DNA of 64,000 bases from Stenotrophomonas maltophilia (GTDB lineage Bacteria; Pseudomonadota; Gammaproteobacteria; Xanthomonadales; Xanthomonadaceae). The notes below the pieces were generated by a model. The model had not been told where the DNA came from. It was given only the letters and a program-made list of their open reading frames with translations, and searched no databases. The DNA lies in contig NZ_CP015612.1 in assembly GCF_002138415.1 (NCBI RefSeq), positions 2,830,001 through 2,894,000 of the forward strand, read 5' to 3'. Positions 1-8,674 of the stretch are shown one piece after another (positions within the stretch are counted from its first letter, which is position 1; every line of letters starts with the position of its first letter). Both the position numbers and the translations under genes were made by a program.

Positions 1-2
1 TT

Positions 3-2489
3 GCGCGTACCACGCGAGGGCGCAAGGCCCTGTTTGACACGATCCTGGAGCAGATCCAGGCGTGGCTGAGCGCCGCGGACGCCCTCATCGACCGCGGCAG
101 TGCCGGCCGCCGCTGGATCACCCACGAGCAGCAACAGGCATTGCTGGCCGAACGCTCCTCCCTGCCGCTGCAACCGGCGGAGCTGGAGCAACTGTTCCTT
201 GATGAAAATGTGCATGGCGATCTGCATTCGCACAGCCATCGTGCTGCGCTGGATGCCCTGCACGACTGGCAGCTGGACTGGCCCGCCGCCTGGGCCGAGG
301 CCAACGCCACAATGGCAACGCGTGAGCGGATGCTGGCCAAGGACTTCCTGGACAGGGTCGAGAGCAAACCACTGACCGAAGAACAGGCCCGCGCGGTCAT
401 CTGCTTCGACAACCGCGTGCAGGTCGTGGCCGCGGCCGGCTCTGGCAAAACTTCCACGATGGTCGCCAAGGCCGCTTATGCCATCGATCGCGGCTTTGTC
501 GATGCCGAACGGATCGTGATGCTCGCCTTCAACAAGGACGCCGCCAAGGAGCTGGAGGAGCGCGCGCGGCGATGCTTCGACCGGCTCGGCATGGGCGACA
601 CCGTGGTCGAAGCGCGGACCTTCCACGCCCTCGGCCTGGCCATCATCGCCAAGGCGACAGGGCGCAAACCCGATATCCCGGAATGGGCGGTCGACGCGAC
701 GCTGGGCTTCAACAAGCTGGCCGAACTGGTGGACGACCTGAAGGACCGCTCGACCCATTTCCGAACCCAGTGGGACATGTTCCGTCTGGTGTTCGGGCGC
801 GATCTGCCGCCATTCGGCGCGGAAATGGAGGCCGAGGGCTACGACCGCGATGGCACGCCCTACATTCGCACCCTCCAAGGTGAGCGGGTGAAGAGCCTGG
901 AAGAGTGCGTGATCGCCGACTGGCTCTTCTACAACGGCGTGGCGTACGACTACGAACGGCGCTATGAATTCGATACCGCGACAGACACCCACCGCCAGTA
1001 TCGTCCGGACTTCTACTATCCGGACGCTCAGCTGTATCACGAGCACTTTGCGCTGGATGCCGATGGCCAGCCGCCGAAGCACTTTGCCAACTACAGCGAG
1101 GGCATGCACTGGAAGCGCCAGCAGCATGTGGCGCGCGGCACCGCTCTGGTCGAGACGACGTCGTTTGGCCTGCGCAGCGGGCATGCCCTGCTGGACCTCG
1201 CAGAGAAGCTTGGCGCGTCTGACGTCGAACTGGACCCGAACCCGGACCGCGAACTGCCCGATCAGGGCGCCAAACCGATGCCCGATGCGGACCTGATCGG
1301 CTTGATGCGCACCTTCATTGCCCATGCCAAGAGCAACTGCCTGACGCTGGATGACATGGCCGCGCGCCTGCGGCAGATGCCCGAAGACCAGTTCAAGGAG
1401 CGTCACCGTCGCTTCCTGGAAATCGCCGGGCCGGTCTTCCAGGCCTGGGACAACGCGCTGGCTGACGAGCGTGGCATCGACTTCGAAGACATGCTCAACA
1501 TGGCCGCTGGACTGCTGGAACAGGGCCGCTACGAATCGCCTTACGATCTGGTGATGGCCGATGAATTCCAGGACGCTTCGCGCGCCCGCGCACGCCTCTG
1601 CCGTGCATTGGTCAGCCGCCCCGGCCGCTATCTGTTTGCGGTGGGCGATGACTGGCAGTCGATCAATCGCTTCGCCGGTGCCGACGTTTCGGTGATGACC
1701 GGATTCCGCGAGTGGATGGGCCATGGCCAGGTGCTGAAACTGGAGCAGACGTTCCGCTGCCCGCAGGCACTGTGCGATGTGTCCAGCCGCTTCATCAGCC
1801 GCAACCCCGCGCAGATCGCCAAAGCAGTTCGCTCTGCCGCACCGGCCATGGGCCCGGTGCTGCAGGCCTTCCAGATGAACCAGCGGGAGGAGGTGCAGGA
1901 TGGCGTTCGCCAGTACCTCGCCAAGCTGCATCAGCAGCTGCTGTCCGGAGCCGTTCCACAGGGCCGCAACGGGCGTGTGACGGTCTTTGTTCTGGGGCGG
2001 TATCGCGCGGATCGTGGCGCAGTGCCTTCGGATTGGAAGACGGCCTTCGGCAGCACGATGGACGTCGAGTTCCTAACCGCACATCGGTCGAAGGGACGCG
2101 AGGCGGACTACGTGATCCTGCCTGGCATGATCAACCGCAGCTTCCCGAGCCTGCGCGCGGATGACCCGGTGCTTTCGCTGGCCATGCCGGATGGGGATAC
2201 CTATCCACTGAGCGAAGAACGGCGGTTGTTCTATGTGGCGCTTACTCGGGCGCGACGATCGGTTGCGATGTTCACCCAGCAGGGAAAACGCTCGCCGTTC
2301 CTGGATGAGCTGGTGAGGGACGGCGCAGTGGAAGTGACCGCGATTTCAGGTGCAGCCATCAACGAGGAGCGCTGCCCGGTGTGCAAGGTGGGCGTGTTTG
2401 TGGAGAGGAATGGGCCGCATGGCGCTTTCAGATCATGCTCCAGCTATCCGTTGTGCCATAACAAGCCGAACGGTGGGCGTCGGGGATGA
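3..2489 (+). CDS. SF1 (UvrD/helicase IV-like) DNA helicase with embedded nuclease-like domain, 5'-truncated
   Basis: The frame is open from the window's first bases, so the N-terminus is missing; 828 residues remain. It is a superfamily 1 ATP-dependent DNA helicase. The Walker A motif GSGKT lies near base 440, the Walker B motif DEFQD near 1560 and the motif VI segment VALTRAR near 2240. Between the helicase blocks (about 890-1190) is a PD-(D/E)xK-like stretch: an early Glu, then RPDFYYPD, then YHEHFAL, and a later WKRQQH. The last 40 residues carry two Cys pairs (CPVC, then Cys spaced as in topoisomerase-type zinc ribbons). This layout matches helicase IV-like proteins carrying a nuclease fold. 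The helicase call is firm; nuclease activity is inferred. Confidence 0.9.
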   Translation, partial: ARTTRGRKALFDTILEQIQAWLSAADALIDRGSAGRRWITHEQQQALLAERSSLPLQPAELEQLFLDENVHGDLHSHSHRAALDALHDWQLDWPAAWAEANATMATRERMLAKDFLDRVESKPLTEEQARAVICFDNRVQVVAAAGSGKTSTMVAKAAYAIDRGFVDAERIVMLAFNKDAAKELEERARRCFDRLGMGDTVVEARTFHALGLAIIAKATGRKPDIPEWAVDATLGFNKLAELVDDLKDRSTHFRTQWDMFRLVFGRDLPPFGAEMEAEGYDRDGTPYIRTLQGERVKSLEECVIADWLFYNGVAYDYERRYEFDTATDTHRQYRPDFYYPDAQLYHEHFALDADGQPPKHFANYSEGMHWKRQQHVARGTALVETTSFGLRSGHALLDLAEKLGASDVELDPNPDRELPDQGAKPMPDADLIGLMRTFIAHAKSNCLTLDDMAARLRQMPEDQFKERHRRFLEIAGPVFQAWDNALADERGIDFEDMLNMAAGLLEQGRYESPYDLVMADEFQDASRARARLCRALVSRPGRYLFAVGDDWQSINRFAGADVSVMTGFREWMGHGQVLKLEQTFRCPQALCDVSSRFISRNPAQIAKAVRSAAPAMGPVLQAFQMNQREEVQDGVRQYLAKLHQQLLSGAVPQGRNGRVTVFVLGRYRADRGAVPSDWKTAFGSTMDVEFLTAHRSKGREADYVILPGMINRSFPSLRADDPVLSLAMPDGDTYPLSEERRLFYVALTRARRSVAMFTQQGKRSPFLDELVRDGAVEVTAISGAAINEERCPVCKVGVFVERNGPHGAFRSCSSYPLCHNKPNGGRRG

Positions 2490-2804
2490 CTGCATCTGTC
2501 TACATGCATAGGCGCTCGGCCCCATACCAAGCCGTGCAAGTCGGCCTGATGATTCGATGACTGGACAGCAGTTGCGAAGGCAGCAAGAAGGCCCCTGTTC
2601 TCCGAGGCCACTTCATGATTCTGCCGGAGAGAACGCCAGCCATGTAGCCGACGACGCTGGCGCTAGCGACGTCGTCAGCTGCACAGTGGAAGATCATTGC
2701 AGCATCGCTGTCGCCAACACCGCAGCGAGCGAGCTTCCGTCTACCTTGAATCAAACCTCATCGCACCTGCAGCACGGCTCCGCGGATCGCATAATGGAAT
2801 TCCT
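2490..2804. other. Intergenic stretch without a convincing gene
   Basis: About 315 bases between the helicase stop and the end of the convergent gene. Two overlapping frames of about 84 codons are open, one per strand, but neither has a good ribosome-binding site or protein-like composition. I see no clear terminator. Confidence 0.5.
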
Positions 2805-3416
2805 TTAAGGAACATCCGACGTTTTGAAGCGGAGGTTCACGCCATAGGCGCGATCGAGCTTGGATAGGATTCCCATATATTTCTGGACGTCCTGTTCATC
2901 CCCGCGGATTCTGACCTCAGCCTCGTTGTCTCCGGCATATCCGGTCAATCCAACAAAACCCGGGATAGCTGACTGTGCTGCCAGCCGAATTTCCTTCAGA
3001 CGCCTGGTGAACTCCTCCTCAGTGAAGGGGTGTCCAGGGTAGAACTCGACACGTGCTTTACCGGCCGCCGTCGCCCATTGCCGCTCTGCAACAGCACCAT
3101 CTCCCTTGAGCTTCACTGAAACATGAAAATCAGGCGAGTGCTCAATGCTGATGTCCGTCAAGCGTCCGGCATACTCTCGACGAATGTCCTGGATGCTGGC
3201 CGCCACTGCCGCCTCCAGCTGAATCCGCCTGATTGCCTCATCAACCGATAGAGACTTCACTCTGGAAAGGAGGGAACTGACTGCAACCGCAGTCTCCTCA
3301 TCCAGCTGCTCCAGCTTCTCACTCTCGGAAACATCCTTCTGAGCAAGTGCAGTGGTGGGCACAATACTCCCGAAGAGCAGTCCGAGCATACGGACGTAAG
3401 TAACGCCTGTTCTCAC
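2805..3416 (-). CDS. Hypothetical exported protein (203 aa)
   Basis: Unrecognised protein starting at GTG (3416), four bases after an AGAGG-type ribosome-binding site. The first 26 residues look like a Sec signal peptide: basic start, hydrophobic core LGLLFGSIV, then TTALAQ, with cleavage expected after ALA. The mature part is charged and mixed alpha/beta, with a helical segment near residues 35-75. No catalytic motif is visible. It is convergent with the helicase, and a CRP/Clp-like palindrome lies about 70 bases upstream of the start. It is host chromosome, just outside the prophage. The function is unknown; a periplasmic location is inferred. Confidence 0.7.
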   Translation of the reverse strand: MRTGVTYVRMLGLLFGSIVPTTALAQKDVSESEKLEQLDEETAVAVSSLLSRVKSLSVDEAIRRIQLEAAVAASIQDIRREYAGRLTDISIEHSPDFHVSVKLKGDGAVAERQWATAAGKARVEFYPGHPFTEEEFTRRLKEIRLAAQSAIPGFVGLTGYAGDNEAEVRIRGDEQDVQKYMGILSKLDRAYGVNLRFKTSDVP

Positions 3417-3484
3417 CTAGCCTCTTCCAATGATTGCTGTAGGAATCTTGCGCAGCCTGTTGCGGGCCGAGGATGAGTGTACGA

Positions 3485-3500
3485 TGTGATCATGATCACT
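3485..3500. promoter_or_regulatory. CRP/Clp-like palindrome
   Basis: TGTGA-N6-TCACT, containing a perfect 14-bp palindrome (GTGATCATGATCAC). It fits the CRP-family consensus TGTGA-N6-TCACA, recognised in xanthomonads by Clp. It lies upstream of the exported-protein gene that starts at 3416. Binding is inferred. Confidence 0.4.
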
Positions 3501-3738
3501 GTTGAGTAGAGTGTTCTATTTTCAACCGTCGGTGTGTTGTCAGGGAGCCGGTAGCCCGAGATAGGCTCGACGGAACCTACGCAGGATCGTGGCTCCGAAT
3601 TTCACGCCCTGCGCTCTCTCACTGCCGCCTGTCAGTCAGCACGCCTTGCCGCATGCGGGCTCTGCGCGACTGCAGCCCTTCTGCCCCTGGAACCAAGTAG
3701 CTGAATTGATGAACTGACGGGCAGCAAGGCGAGAAAAA
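3501..3738. other. Intergenic stretch left of the prophage
   Basis: About 240 bases with no open frame, RNA gene or repeat that I can support. It ends at the displaced tRNA-Ser terminator. Confidence 0.5.
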
Positions 3739-3770
3739 CAAAAAGCCCCTGCTTCCAGGGGCTCTTTGAA
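3739..3770 (-). terminator. Displaced host terminator of tRNA-Ser
   Basis: The hairpin AGCCCCTG / CAGGGGCT is flanked by A-runs on its left, so on the minus strand it is followed by T-rich sequence. It resembles the hairpin now next to tRNA-Ser at 45464-45491 but differs at several bases. This is probably the original host terminator, separated from the tRNA by prophage insertion. Confidence 0.6.
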
Positions 3771-3773
3771 ACA

Positions 3774-3789
3774 ACTGGCGGAGAGAGTG
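3774..3789. other. attL core
   Basis: 16-bp copy of the tRNA-Ser 3' end (encoded CCA, discriminator base and acceptor strand), identical to 45498-45513. It lies 147 bases before the integrase start. Confidence 0.85.
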
Positions 3790-3935
3790 TCTGAATTTAG
3801 GGCGTTCCCTAGCTTCCGTGCGCTTTCGTGAAACCAGTCTCAGGCCTTGCGCCAGCTACGTTTCACCATCCGGTCTGGTTCATACGCCTTCGCGGCAAGC
3901 CGCGCTTGCTGGGCGGGTACATGGATGGGTAGGAA

Positions 3936-5120
3936 ATGGGATTGAAGATCAATCGCCTGACGGCGAGACGGGTTGCGACGATCGCCGAGCCAGGCTACCA
4001 CCCGGACGGTGGCGGCCTGTACCTGCAGGTGACCGCGTCCGGCGCCAAGAGCTGGGTGTTCAGGTATCGATTTGAGGGGAAGCGCCCGGAAATGGGCTTG
4101 GGTCCTCTGTACGTGATCGGCTTGGCGGAGGCGCGGGAGGCGGCAGGAGCCGCGAGGAAGATGGTGCAGGCCGGTCAGGATCCTCTTGCGGGTAGGCGAG
4201 CAGCAGCGGTCGCCACGGCCAGCATCCCGACATTCTGGGAAGCCGCCACCGCATACATCGCGGAGCGCGAAGCAGGATGGACCAATCCGAAGCACGCCGG
4301 CCAGTGGACCAGCACGCTAGAGACGTATGCCAAGCCGGTGTTGGGACACCTGCGGGTGGATCGCATCGAGACCGAGCATGTTCTGGCCGTACTGCGGCCA
4401 ATCTGGGCCACCAAGACAGAGACTGCCAGCCGCGTACGACAACGCATGGAGGCCGTGCTTGACGCCGTGACCGTGCAGAAGAAGCGCAGCGGGGAGAACC
4501 CGGCGCGATGGCGCGGGCACCTGGCCGTGATCTTGCCGAAACCCACCGCAGTGACCAAAGTGCAGAACTTCGCCGCACTGCCCTATGCCGAGCTTCCAGC
4601 TTTCATTGCTGCCCTGCGGTCCAGACACGGCGAGGCAGCGCGTGCCCTCGAGTTCACTATCCTCACCGCGGCCCGGACAGGAATGACACTGGGAGCTGTG
4701 CCAGGGGAGGTAGATCTCGCCGCCGGCACCTGGACTTTGCCCAGCGACCGGATGAAAGCCAAGGTGGAGCATACGGTCCCGCTGTCCAAGCCAGCGCTGG
4801 CGCTTCTGGAGCCACGCATGAAGCGAGCCTTGCTTTTCCCCAACGACCTCAGCAATGAGCCGATGAGTGAGAACGCAATGCTGGCCCTATTGAAGCGCAT
4901 GGGCTTTGGACATGTCACGGTCCACGGCTTCAGGTCAACATTCAAGGACTGGGCTAGCGAAACCACGGACTATCCGGACGACTTATCTGAGGCTGCCTTG
5001 GCTCACAGGATCCGCGATAAAGCCAAAGCAGCCTACAAGCGCGGAACTATGCTGGAGAAGCGGAGGGCGCTGATGTCTGCATGGGCAGAGTTCTGCGGAA
5101 ATGCTCCGTTTCCGCCCTGA
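3936..5120 (+). CDS. int: Tyrosine-recombinase prophage integrase
   Basis: 394-residue site-specific recombinase of the P4-integrase type. The N-terminal 90 residues form the arm-binding DUF4102 domain (pattern GGGLYLQV...KSWVFRYRFEG). The catalytic part shows Arg in TAARTG, the HGFR box (HGFRSTFKDWA), and a C-terminal stretch with His (ALAHRI) and the Tyr nucleophile in AAYKRG. It would catalyse integration and excision at tRNA-Ser. ATG 3936 is chosen because the ATG at 3921 runs straight into a stop. It is adjacent to attL, and its partner excisionase is at the far right end, next to it in the circular phage genome. Confidence 0.95.
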   Translation: MGLKINRLTARRVATIAEPGYHPDGGGLYLQVTASGAKSWVFRYRFEGKRPEMGLGPLYVIGLAEAREAAGAARKMVQAGQDPLAGRRAAAVATASIPTFWEAATAYIAEREAGWTNPKHAGQWTSTLETYAKPVLGHLRVDRIETEHVLAVLRPIWATKTETASRVRQRMEAVLDAVTVQKKRSGENPARWRGHLAVILPKPTAVTKVQNFAALPYAELPAFIAALRSRHGEAARALEFTILTAARTGMTLGAVPGEVDLAAGTWTLPSDRMKAKVEHTVPLSKPALALLEPRMKRALLFPNDLSNEPMSENAMLALLKRMGFGHVTVHGFRSTFKDWASETTDYPDDLSEAALAHRIRDKAKAAYKRGTMLEKRRALMSAWAEFCGNAPFPP

Positions 5121-5187
5121 ACGTCCTAGACTGGAAGTTGCCCAGAAGTAGGGCTAAGATCTCGCCATCCACAGCACACGCGCCAGG

Positions 5188-6393
5188 ATGGCCATGCCGT
5201 CGGTGAATCCAGAAATTTTGAGATGGGCACGCGAAACGGCGGGAATGACGCCGGACGTTGCCGCGTCGAAACTGTCCCTGAGCGACACTAAGCGTGCAAC
5301 CAAGCTTGATCGCCTGACCGCTCTTGAGAGCGGCGAGGACGAGCCTTCCGATGCAATGCTGCTTAGGATGGCCAAAGCTTACCGTAGGCCGCTGCTGTCG
5401 TTTTATCTCCCAGCTCCCCCCGAACCCGACAGATCTTCCCTAGATTTCCGAACTCTTCCTGAGAGAAGTTCTGCCGATGAGCCTATTGTTGCGTCTCTGC
5501 TGCGTGATGTAAAAGCGCGACAGGCACTTGTCCGCGCATTGCTTGAAGAAGAAGATCAGTCGCCCTTGGGATTCGTGGGATCCTCGCGGGGCGCAACGTC
5601 TGTTGAGTCTGTTCTAGCGAGCGTGATTGAGTGGAGCGGCATTAGTCGCGATGAATTCCGCCGCGCCAGGAACACCGATGAGGCGTTTTCATACCTGCGT
5701 GAAAAGTTTGAGTCGATTGGCATTTACGTCGTGTTGCTGAGCAATCTTGGCACTCACCACACGGATATCGATGTCAGGGCATTCAGGGGGATCGCACTGT
5801 CTGATCCTTTCGCTCCGTTCGTCGTAATCAACAGCCAAGATGCGAAGAGCGCGTGGAGCTTCACGCTGCTGCACGAGATTTGCCACCTTTGGCTTGGCGA
5901 GTCCGGCATTAGCACTTTAAGTACAGAGCTTGCTTCTGAGCGATTTTGCAATGAGGTAGCTAGTACTTTCCTGCTTTCCGTAGAGGAAATAAGGGCTTTA
6001 CCCCTGCCAGCAAGCAATGCTCCTGGCGATTTAGCGGACGCGATGTCTGCATTCGCGGCGGCGCGTAACATCAGCACTACACTCGTCGCGTTCCGCGCCT
6101 TTCAGGCTGGCAGCATCTCCGAAGAATCTTGGACCAGCATTGCTGAATACATGCGCGCCGAATGGCGCCGCCAAAAGCAGACTGAAAAGGACGCCCGCAA
6201 AGATCGAGCAAAAGATGGCGGACCGAACTTCTATGTTGTCCGACGCCATCGGCTTGGCAAGGCGCTGGTAGAAACCGCCTACCGGGGGGTAATGGAGGGA
6301 AGCCTCAGCCCATCGAAAGCAGCAAAGATATTGGGCGTTGCGCCGCGTAGTGTGTACCCGCTCTTGAACACGGCAAATGGAAGGGCCGCCTGA
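5188..6393 (+). CDS. XRE-family regulator fused to ImmA/IrrE-type metallopeptidase
   Basis: 401 residues. Residues 8-70 form an XRE-like DNA-binding domain. A zinc-peptidase domain follows, with the HExxH motif in LLHEICHLWLGESG near residue 230 and a downstream acidic segment ELASERFCNEVA. The last 40 residues form a second short helix-turn-helix (SKAAKILGVAPRSVYPLL). This architecture is typical of antitoxin/regulator proteins paired with DUF4411 toxins. Its stop overlaps the next start by one base (TGATG), indicating translational coupling. ATG 5194 is an alternative start. It lies directly after int, a usual accessory-gene site. Confidence 0.85.
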   Translation: MAMPSVNPEILRWARETAGMTPDVAASKLSLSDTKRATKLDRLTALESGEDEPSDAMLLRMAKAYRRPLLSFYLPAPPEPDRSSLDFRTLPERSSADEPIVASLLRDVKARQALVRALLEEEDQSPLGFVGSSRGATSVESVLASVIEWSGISRDEFRRARNTDEAFSYLREKFESIGIYVVLLSNLGTHHTDIDVRAFRGIALSDPFAPFVVINSQDAKSAWSFTLLHEICHLWLGESGISTLSTELASERFCNEVASTFLLSVEEIRALPLPASNAPGDLADAMSAFAAARNISTTLVAFRAFQAGSISEESWTSIAEYMRAEWRRQKQTEKDARKDRAKDGGPNFYVVRRHRLGKALVETAYRGVMEGSLSPSKAAKILGVAPRSVYPLLNTANGRAA

Positions 6394-7004
6394 TGATCTA
6401 TCTGGTCGATGCAAACGTCGTGATGCAAGCGGCGAACACCTACTTCCGACATTCTTGGGTGCCCGAATTTTGGTCTTGGCTCCACCACCACGGAAGCCTT
6501 GGAAACATCAAGATGCCACTGGAGATTTTCCAAGAAATCAAGGATGGCTCCAACAATTCCGAGAAGGACGAACTTTTCGCTTGGGCGAGTGAAAAAAAGA
6601 ACAAAGATGCGATCCTCCTTGCGGACTCGGTTACTTCCCCGCTCATTAAAACGGTGATGGAGAAGGGGTACTCACTGACCTTGAACGAGGTCCAGCTCCA
6701 GATGATTGGACAAGACCCCTTTTTAGTGGCTCATGCTCTAAAGGATCCGGCCAACCGCTGCGTCGTAACGCATGAGGTCAGCCGACCCAAAGCAGCGGCT
6801 CACAATAGAAAGCTGCCTGACGCATGCGCCTCAGTTGGAGTGGCTTGCTGCACTCCATTCCAGATGATGCAGAGCTTGGGCTTCAAGACAGCGTGGAATA
6901 CGCCGCCAGTCGCTCCGAAGGCTCTCCCGCTGCCATCAAAACCGTTTACTACTGCCCCCAACCCGCTGCCGCCTCTGCCGCCCCTTCCTGGTAAAAGCCC
7001 CTAA
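6393..7004 (+). CDS. DUF4411 family protein, PIN-like putative toxin
   Basis: 203 residues. It begins MIYLVDANVVMQAANTYF, the PIN-like start with an acidic residue after a hydrophobic strand. Further acidic residues (EIFQEIKDG) and a later VVTHEVSRPK...LPDAC segment fit the DUF4411 pattern. Such proteins are predicted RNases partnered with XRE/ImmA antitoxins. The start overlaps the upstream stop, so the two are co-translated. The C-terminal 30 residues are Pro-rich. Toxin activity is inferred from family and neighbour. Confidence 0.8.
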   Translation: MIYLVDANVVMQAANTYFRHSWVPEFWSWLHHHGSLGNIKMPLEIFQEIKDGSNNSEKDELFAWASEKKNKDAILLADSVTSPLIKTVMEKGYSLTLNEVQLQMIGQDPFLVAHALKDPANRCVVTHEVSRPKAAAHNRKLPDACASVGVACCTPFQMMQSLGFKTAWNTPPVAPKALPLPSKPFTTAPNPLPPLPPLPGKSP

Positions 7005-7051
7005 CTAGCTTTGCAGTCAAGCTTGCCCCAACCGTCCACCTCGGGCGTGAC

Positions 7052-7543
7052 TTAGCCGAAGTGCGTATGCCCTGCCCTGACCCACGCCTTCATGGGATCC
7101 CTCGCCTTGGGCTTGGTCTCCTTCGGCAGTCGGCGCGGTTCCAGCGCCTCCTTGATTCGCGCCAGTTCCACCGCCCCGGCCTCGGCCAAGCGGCGGGCCT
7201 GTTGTTGCTGCTCGCGGGTCGGCGGCAGACCAGGCAGCGGCGGCGGCGGCTGGATCGGGGTGCTGTCGGTCAGCCGGGCAACGGCCTCACGCAGAGGCAG
7301 CTCGGGATACAGCCTGGCGGCGCACCAGCGCTCGGCGTAGCGCTTCGCCTGCCGGACGTTGGCCGCGCGCACTTGCTTCTCCTGCCAGAACTTCTGGCCC
7401 TCCATCCATAGACGGACGCCAGGGCCACCGTCAGGAGTGATGGTGGCCGTCTCGCGGCCGTTGTACCAGAGCGCCCAGCGCTCACCGGTCTGGAACCAGC
7501 CAGAGGGAATCGGGGCGGTGCGGAAGCCGTGGGAGGAATGCAT
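7052..7543 (-). CDS. Hypothetical phage protein with Pro/Gln-rich linker
   Basis: 163 residues from ATG 7543 (MHSSHGFRTAP). The frame is open upstream, but this start has an AGG-type ribosome site. The N-terminal half is Trp/Arg-rich and looks like a small folded domain (WALWYNGRETATI, FWQEKQVRAANVRQAKRYAE). It is followed by a Pro-rich linker and a basic helical tail. The gene is divergent from the next plus-strand gene, in the mixed-strand cargo zone between integrase and tail tip. Not recognised. Confidence 0.6.
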   Translation of the reverse strand: MHSSHGFRTAPIPSGWFQTGERWALWYNGRETATITPDGGPGVRLWMEGQKFWQEKQVRAANVRQAKRYAERWCAARLYPELPLREAVARLTDSTPIQPPPPLPGLPPTREQQQQARRLAEAGAVELARIKEALEPRRLPKETKPKARDPMKAWVRAGHTHFG

Positions 7544-7705
7544 GGCCTGAAGGATACGACCGGCCGTCGCAGATCCTGCGAAGGACACCACCGATCAGCC
7601 CGCTGTGATGAAGCGTTCACGTTAGGGCGAGCACAGTGGGGTCTCGCGGCTCTTCTCCGGTGCAGAATCCTTTGCTCCCGTGTCCAGCCCTCAAGCGGCA
7701 CGGCT

Positions 7706-8005
7706 ATGCACCCTCCCAACGCTTTCAGGATCCATTCGATCCTGCCCCTGCTTGCGCCCAATGGCGCAATCATCCGACTGGAGCAGGTGCGATCAACCTG
7801 TAAAAACTGTGGACTCAGGTCGTCGATGACTGAGGGTACAGGCTTTCAAAAGGATCGAACGGGAACCACGCTTACGTGCCCTGCTTGCGGAACGACAGGA
7901 TTGATGGACGAAATGGAGATCTGGCATCACTGGCTAGAGCAGTGCCGTCGCGAACGACTTCTGGCACTCTTCGACCCCAAGCCCGACGACCCACTCGATA
8001 TCTAG
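7706..8005 (+). CDS. Small zinc-ribbon-like hypothetical protein
   Basis: 99 residues from ATG 7706. Two Cys pairs, CKNC and CPAC, about 33 residues apart suggest a zinc ribbon; the C-terminal third is acidic and helical. The frame is open upstream to 7529, but that part reads as antisense of the 7543 gene. Its shape resembles the 9834 gene. Function unknown. Confidence 0.55.
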   Translation: MHPPNAFRIHSILPLLAPNGAIIRLEQVRSTCKNCGLRSSMTEGTGFQKDRTGTTLTCPACGTTGLMDEMEIWHHWLEQCRRERLLALFDPKPDDPLDI

Positions 8006-8062
8006 GGCCCGAAATGAACGACGGCATCTCCGGTACGCCGTTCGGTGCAGGCACGGCGCTGC

Positions 8063-8491
8063 TCAGGCAGCCTCGGCGAATGGTTCGACCAGTGCTACCA
8101 GCATCTCCATGGCGGTGGCCGGGGCGACTTGATCGCCTCCCCGCTGCAGGAAGGAAGTCCAGTCGGCCCGCACCAGACGCACCAGCTCCGGCGGCGACAG
8201 GGGGATGCAACGCATCGGCCAGTAGGGAAGCCTGCGCTGCCCGACCCGCCCTCGCGCAATCTCGATCAGGCTTGAATGGCTGGTGGCGCCCGCTGCTCTG
8301 GAGAAGGCCACATTCAGGCCGTCTGGCGGCCCCTCCATGTAAGCCAGGAACCTCTGTCCATCAAACAGCGTGACCCCGGTTACTCCAGCAGTGCGATTAA
8401 ATCGCTCTGCGTCCGCCATGATCTTGGACAGGTGGGCCGAGGTCAGGTCGCCGACCGCTTCGCTGACAAATACAACAGCCCTGTTGGGCAT
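8063..8491 (-). CDS. BLUF-fold-like protein, apparently without photoactive residues
   Basis: 142 residues from ATG 8491, preceded by a strong GGAGAG site. The first about 95 residues follow the BLUF (blue-light, FAD) pattern: opening beta strand, helix, conserved Asn and TG (RFNRTAGVTGVTLFDG), the RFLAYMEGPP element and a PYWPM segment. In photoactive BLUF domains the first strand carries Tyr (YxS) and the third Gln (FxQ.LEG). Here the corresponding positions read VVFVS (Phe) and FLAYMEG (Ala). The fold call is reasonable; loss of light sensing is inferred. A short C-terminal helix follows. It is a minus-strand gene in the cargo zone. Confidence 0.65.
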   Translation of the reverse strand: MPNRAVVFVSEAVGDLTSAHLSKIMADAERFNRTAGVTGVTLFDGQRFLAYMEGPPDGLNVAFSRAAGATSHSSLIEIARGRVGQRRLPYWPMRCIPLSPPELVRLVRADWTSFLQRGGDQVAPATAMEMLVALVEPFAEAA

Positions 8492-8629
8492 GGCACTCTC
8501 CGGGCTCCTCGGAGAGACCGAGCGTAGATCCGACACCGTAAGTACCGTGTAGAGGCCGCCTGACCAGCGTCACAGTTCGGCGAGGCCCTACACGCCCCCG
8601 GGCACGGCCGCCCGGGCTGCGCTCCGGCC

Positions 8630-8674
8630 ATGTGCGGCCGATTCGTCCAGCTCCCCAGCCCAGACCATCAGATC
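8630..8674 (+). pseudogene. Possible 5' remnant of an SRAP/YedK-type gene
   Basis: From ATG 8630 the translation begins MCGRFVQLPSPDHQ. MCGRF with catalytic Cys2 is the invariant start of SOS-response-associated peptidases (HMCES/YedK). After about 15 codons family resemblance is lost and the frame runs antisense into the 8668-9282 gene. No matching C-terminal part follows. It may be a decayed or recombined fragment, or chance. Confidence 0.35.

Noticed and set aside
2500..2808. Overlapping small frames on both strands after the helicase gene
   Set aside because: No ribosome-binding sites, no protein-like pattern.
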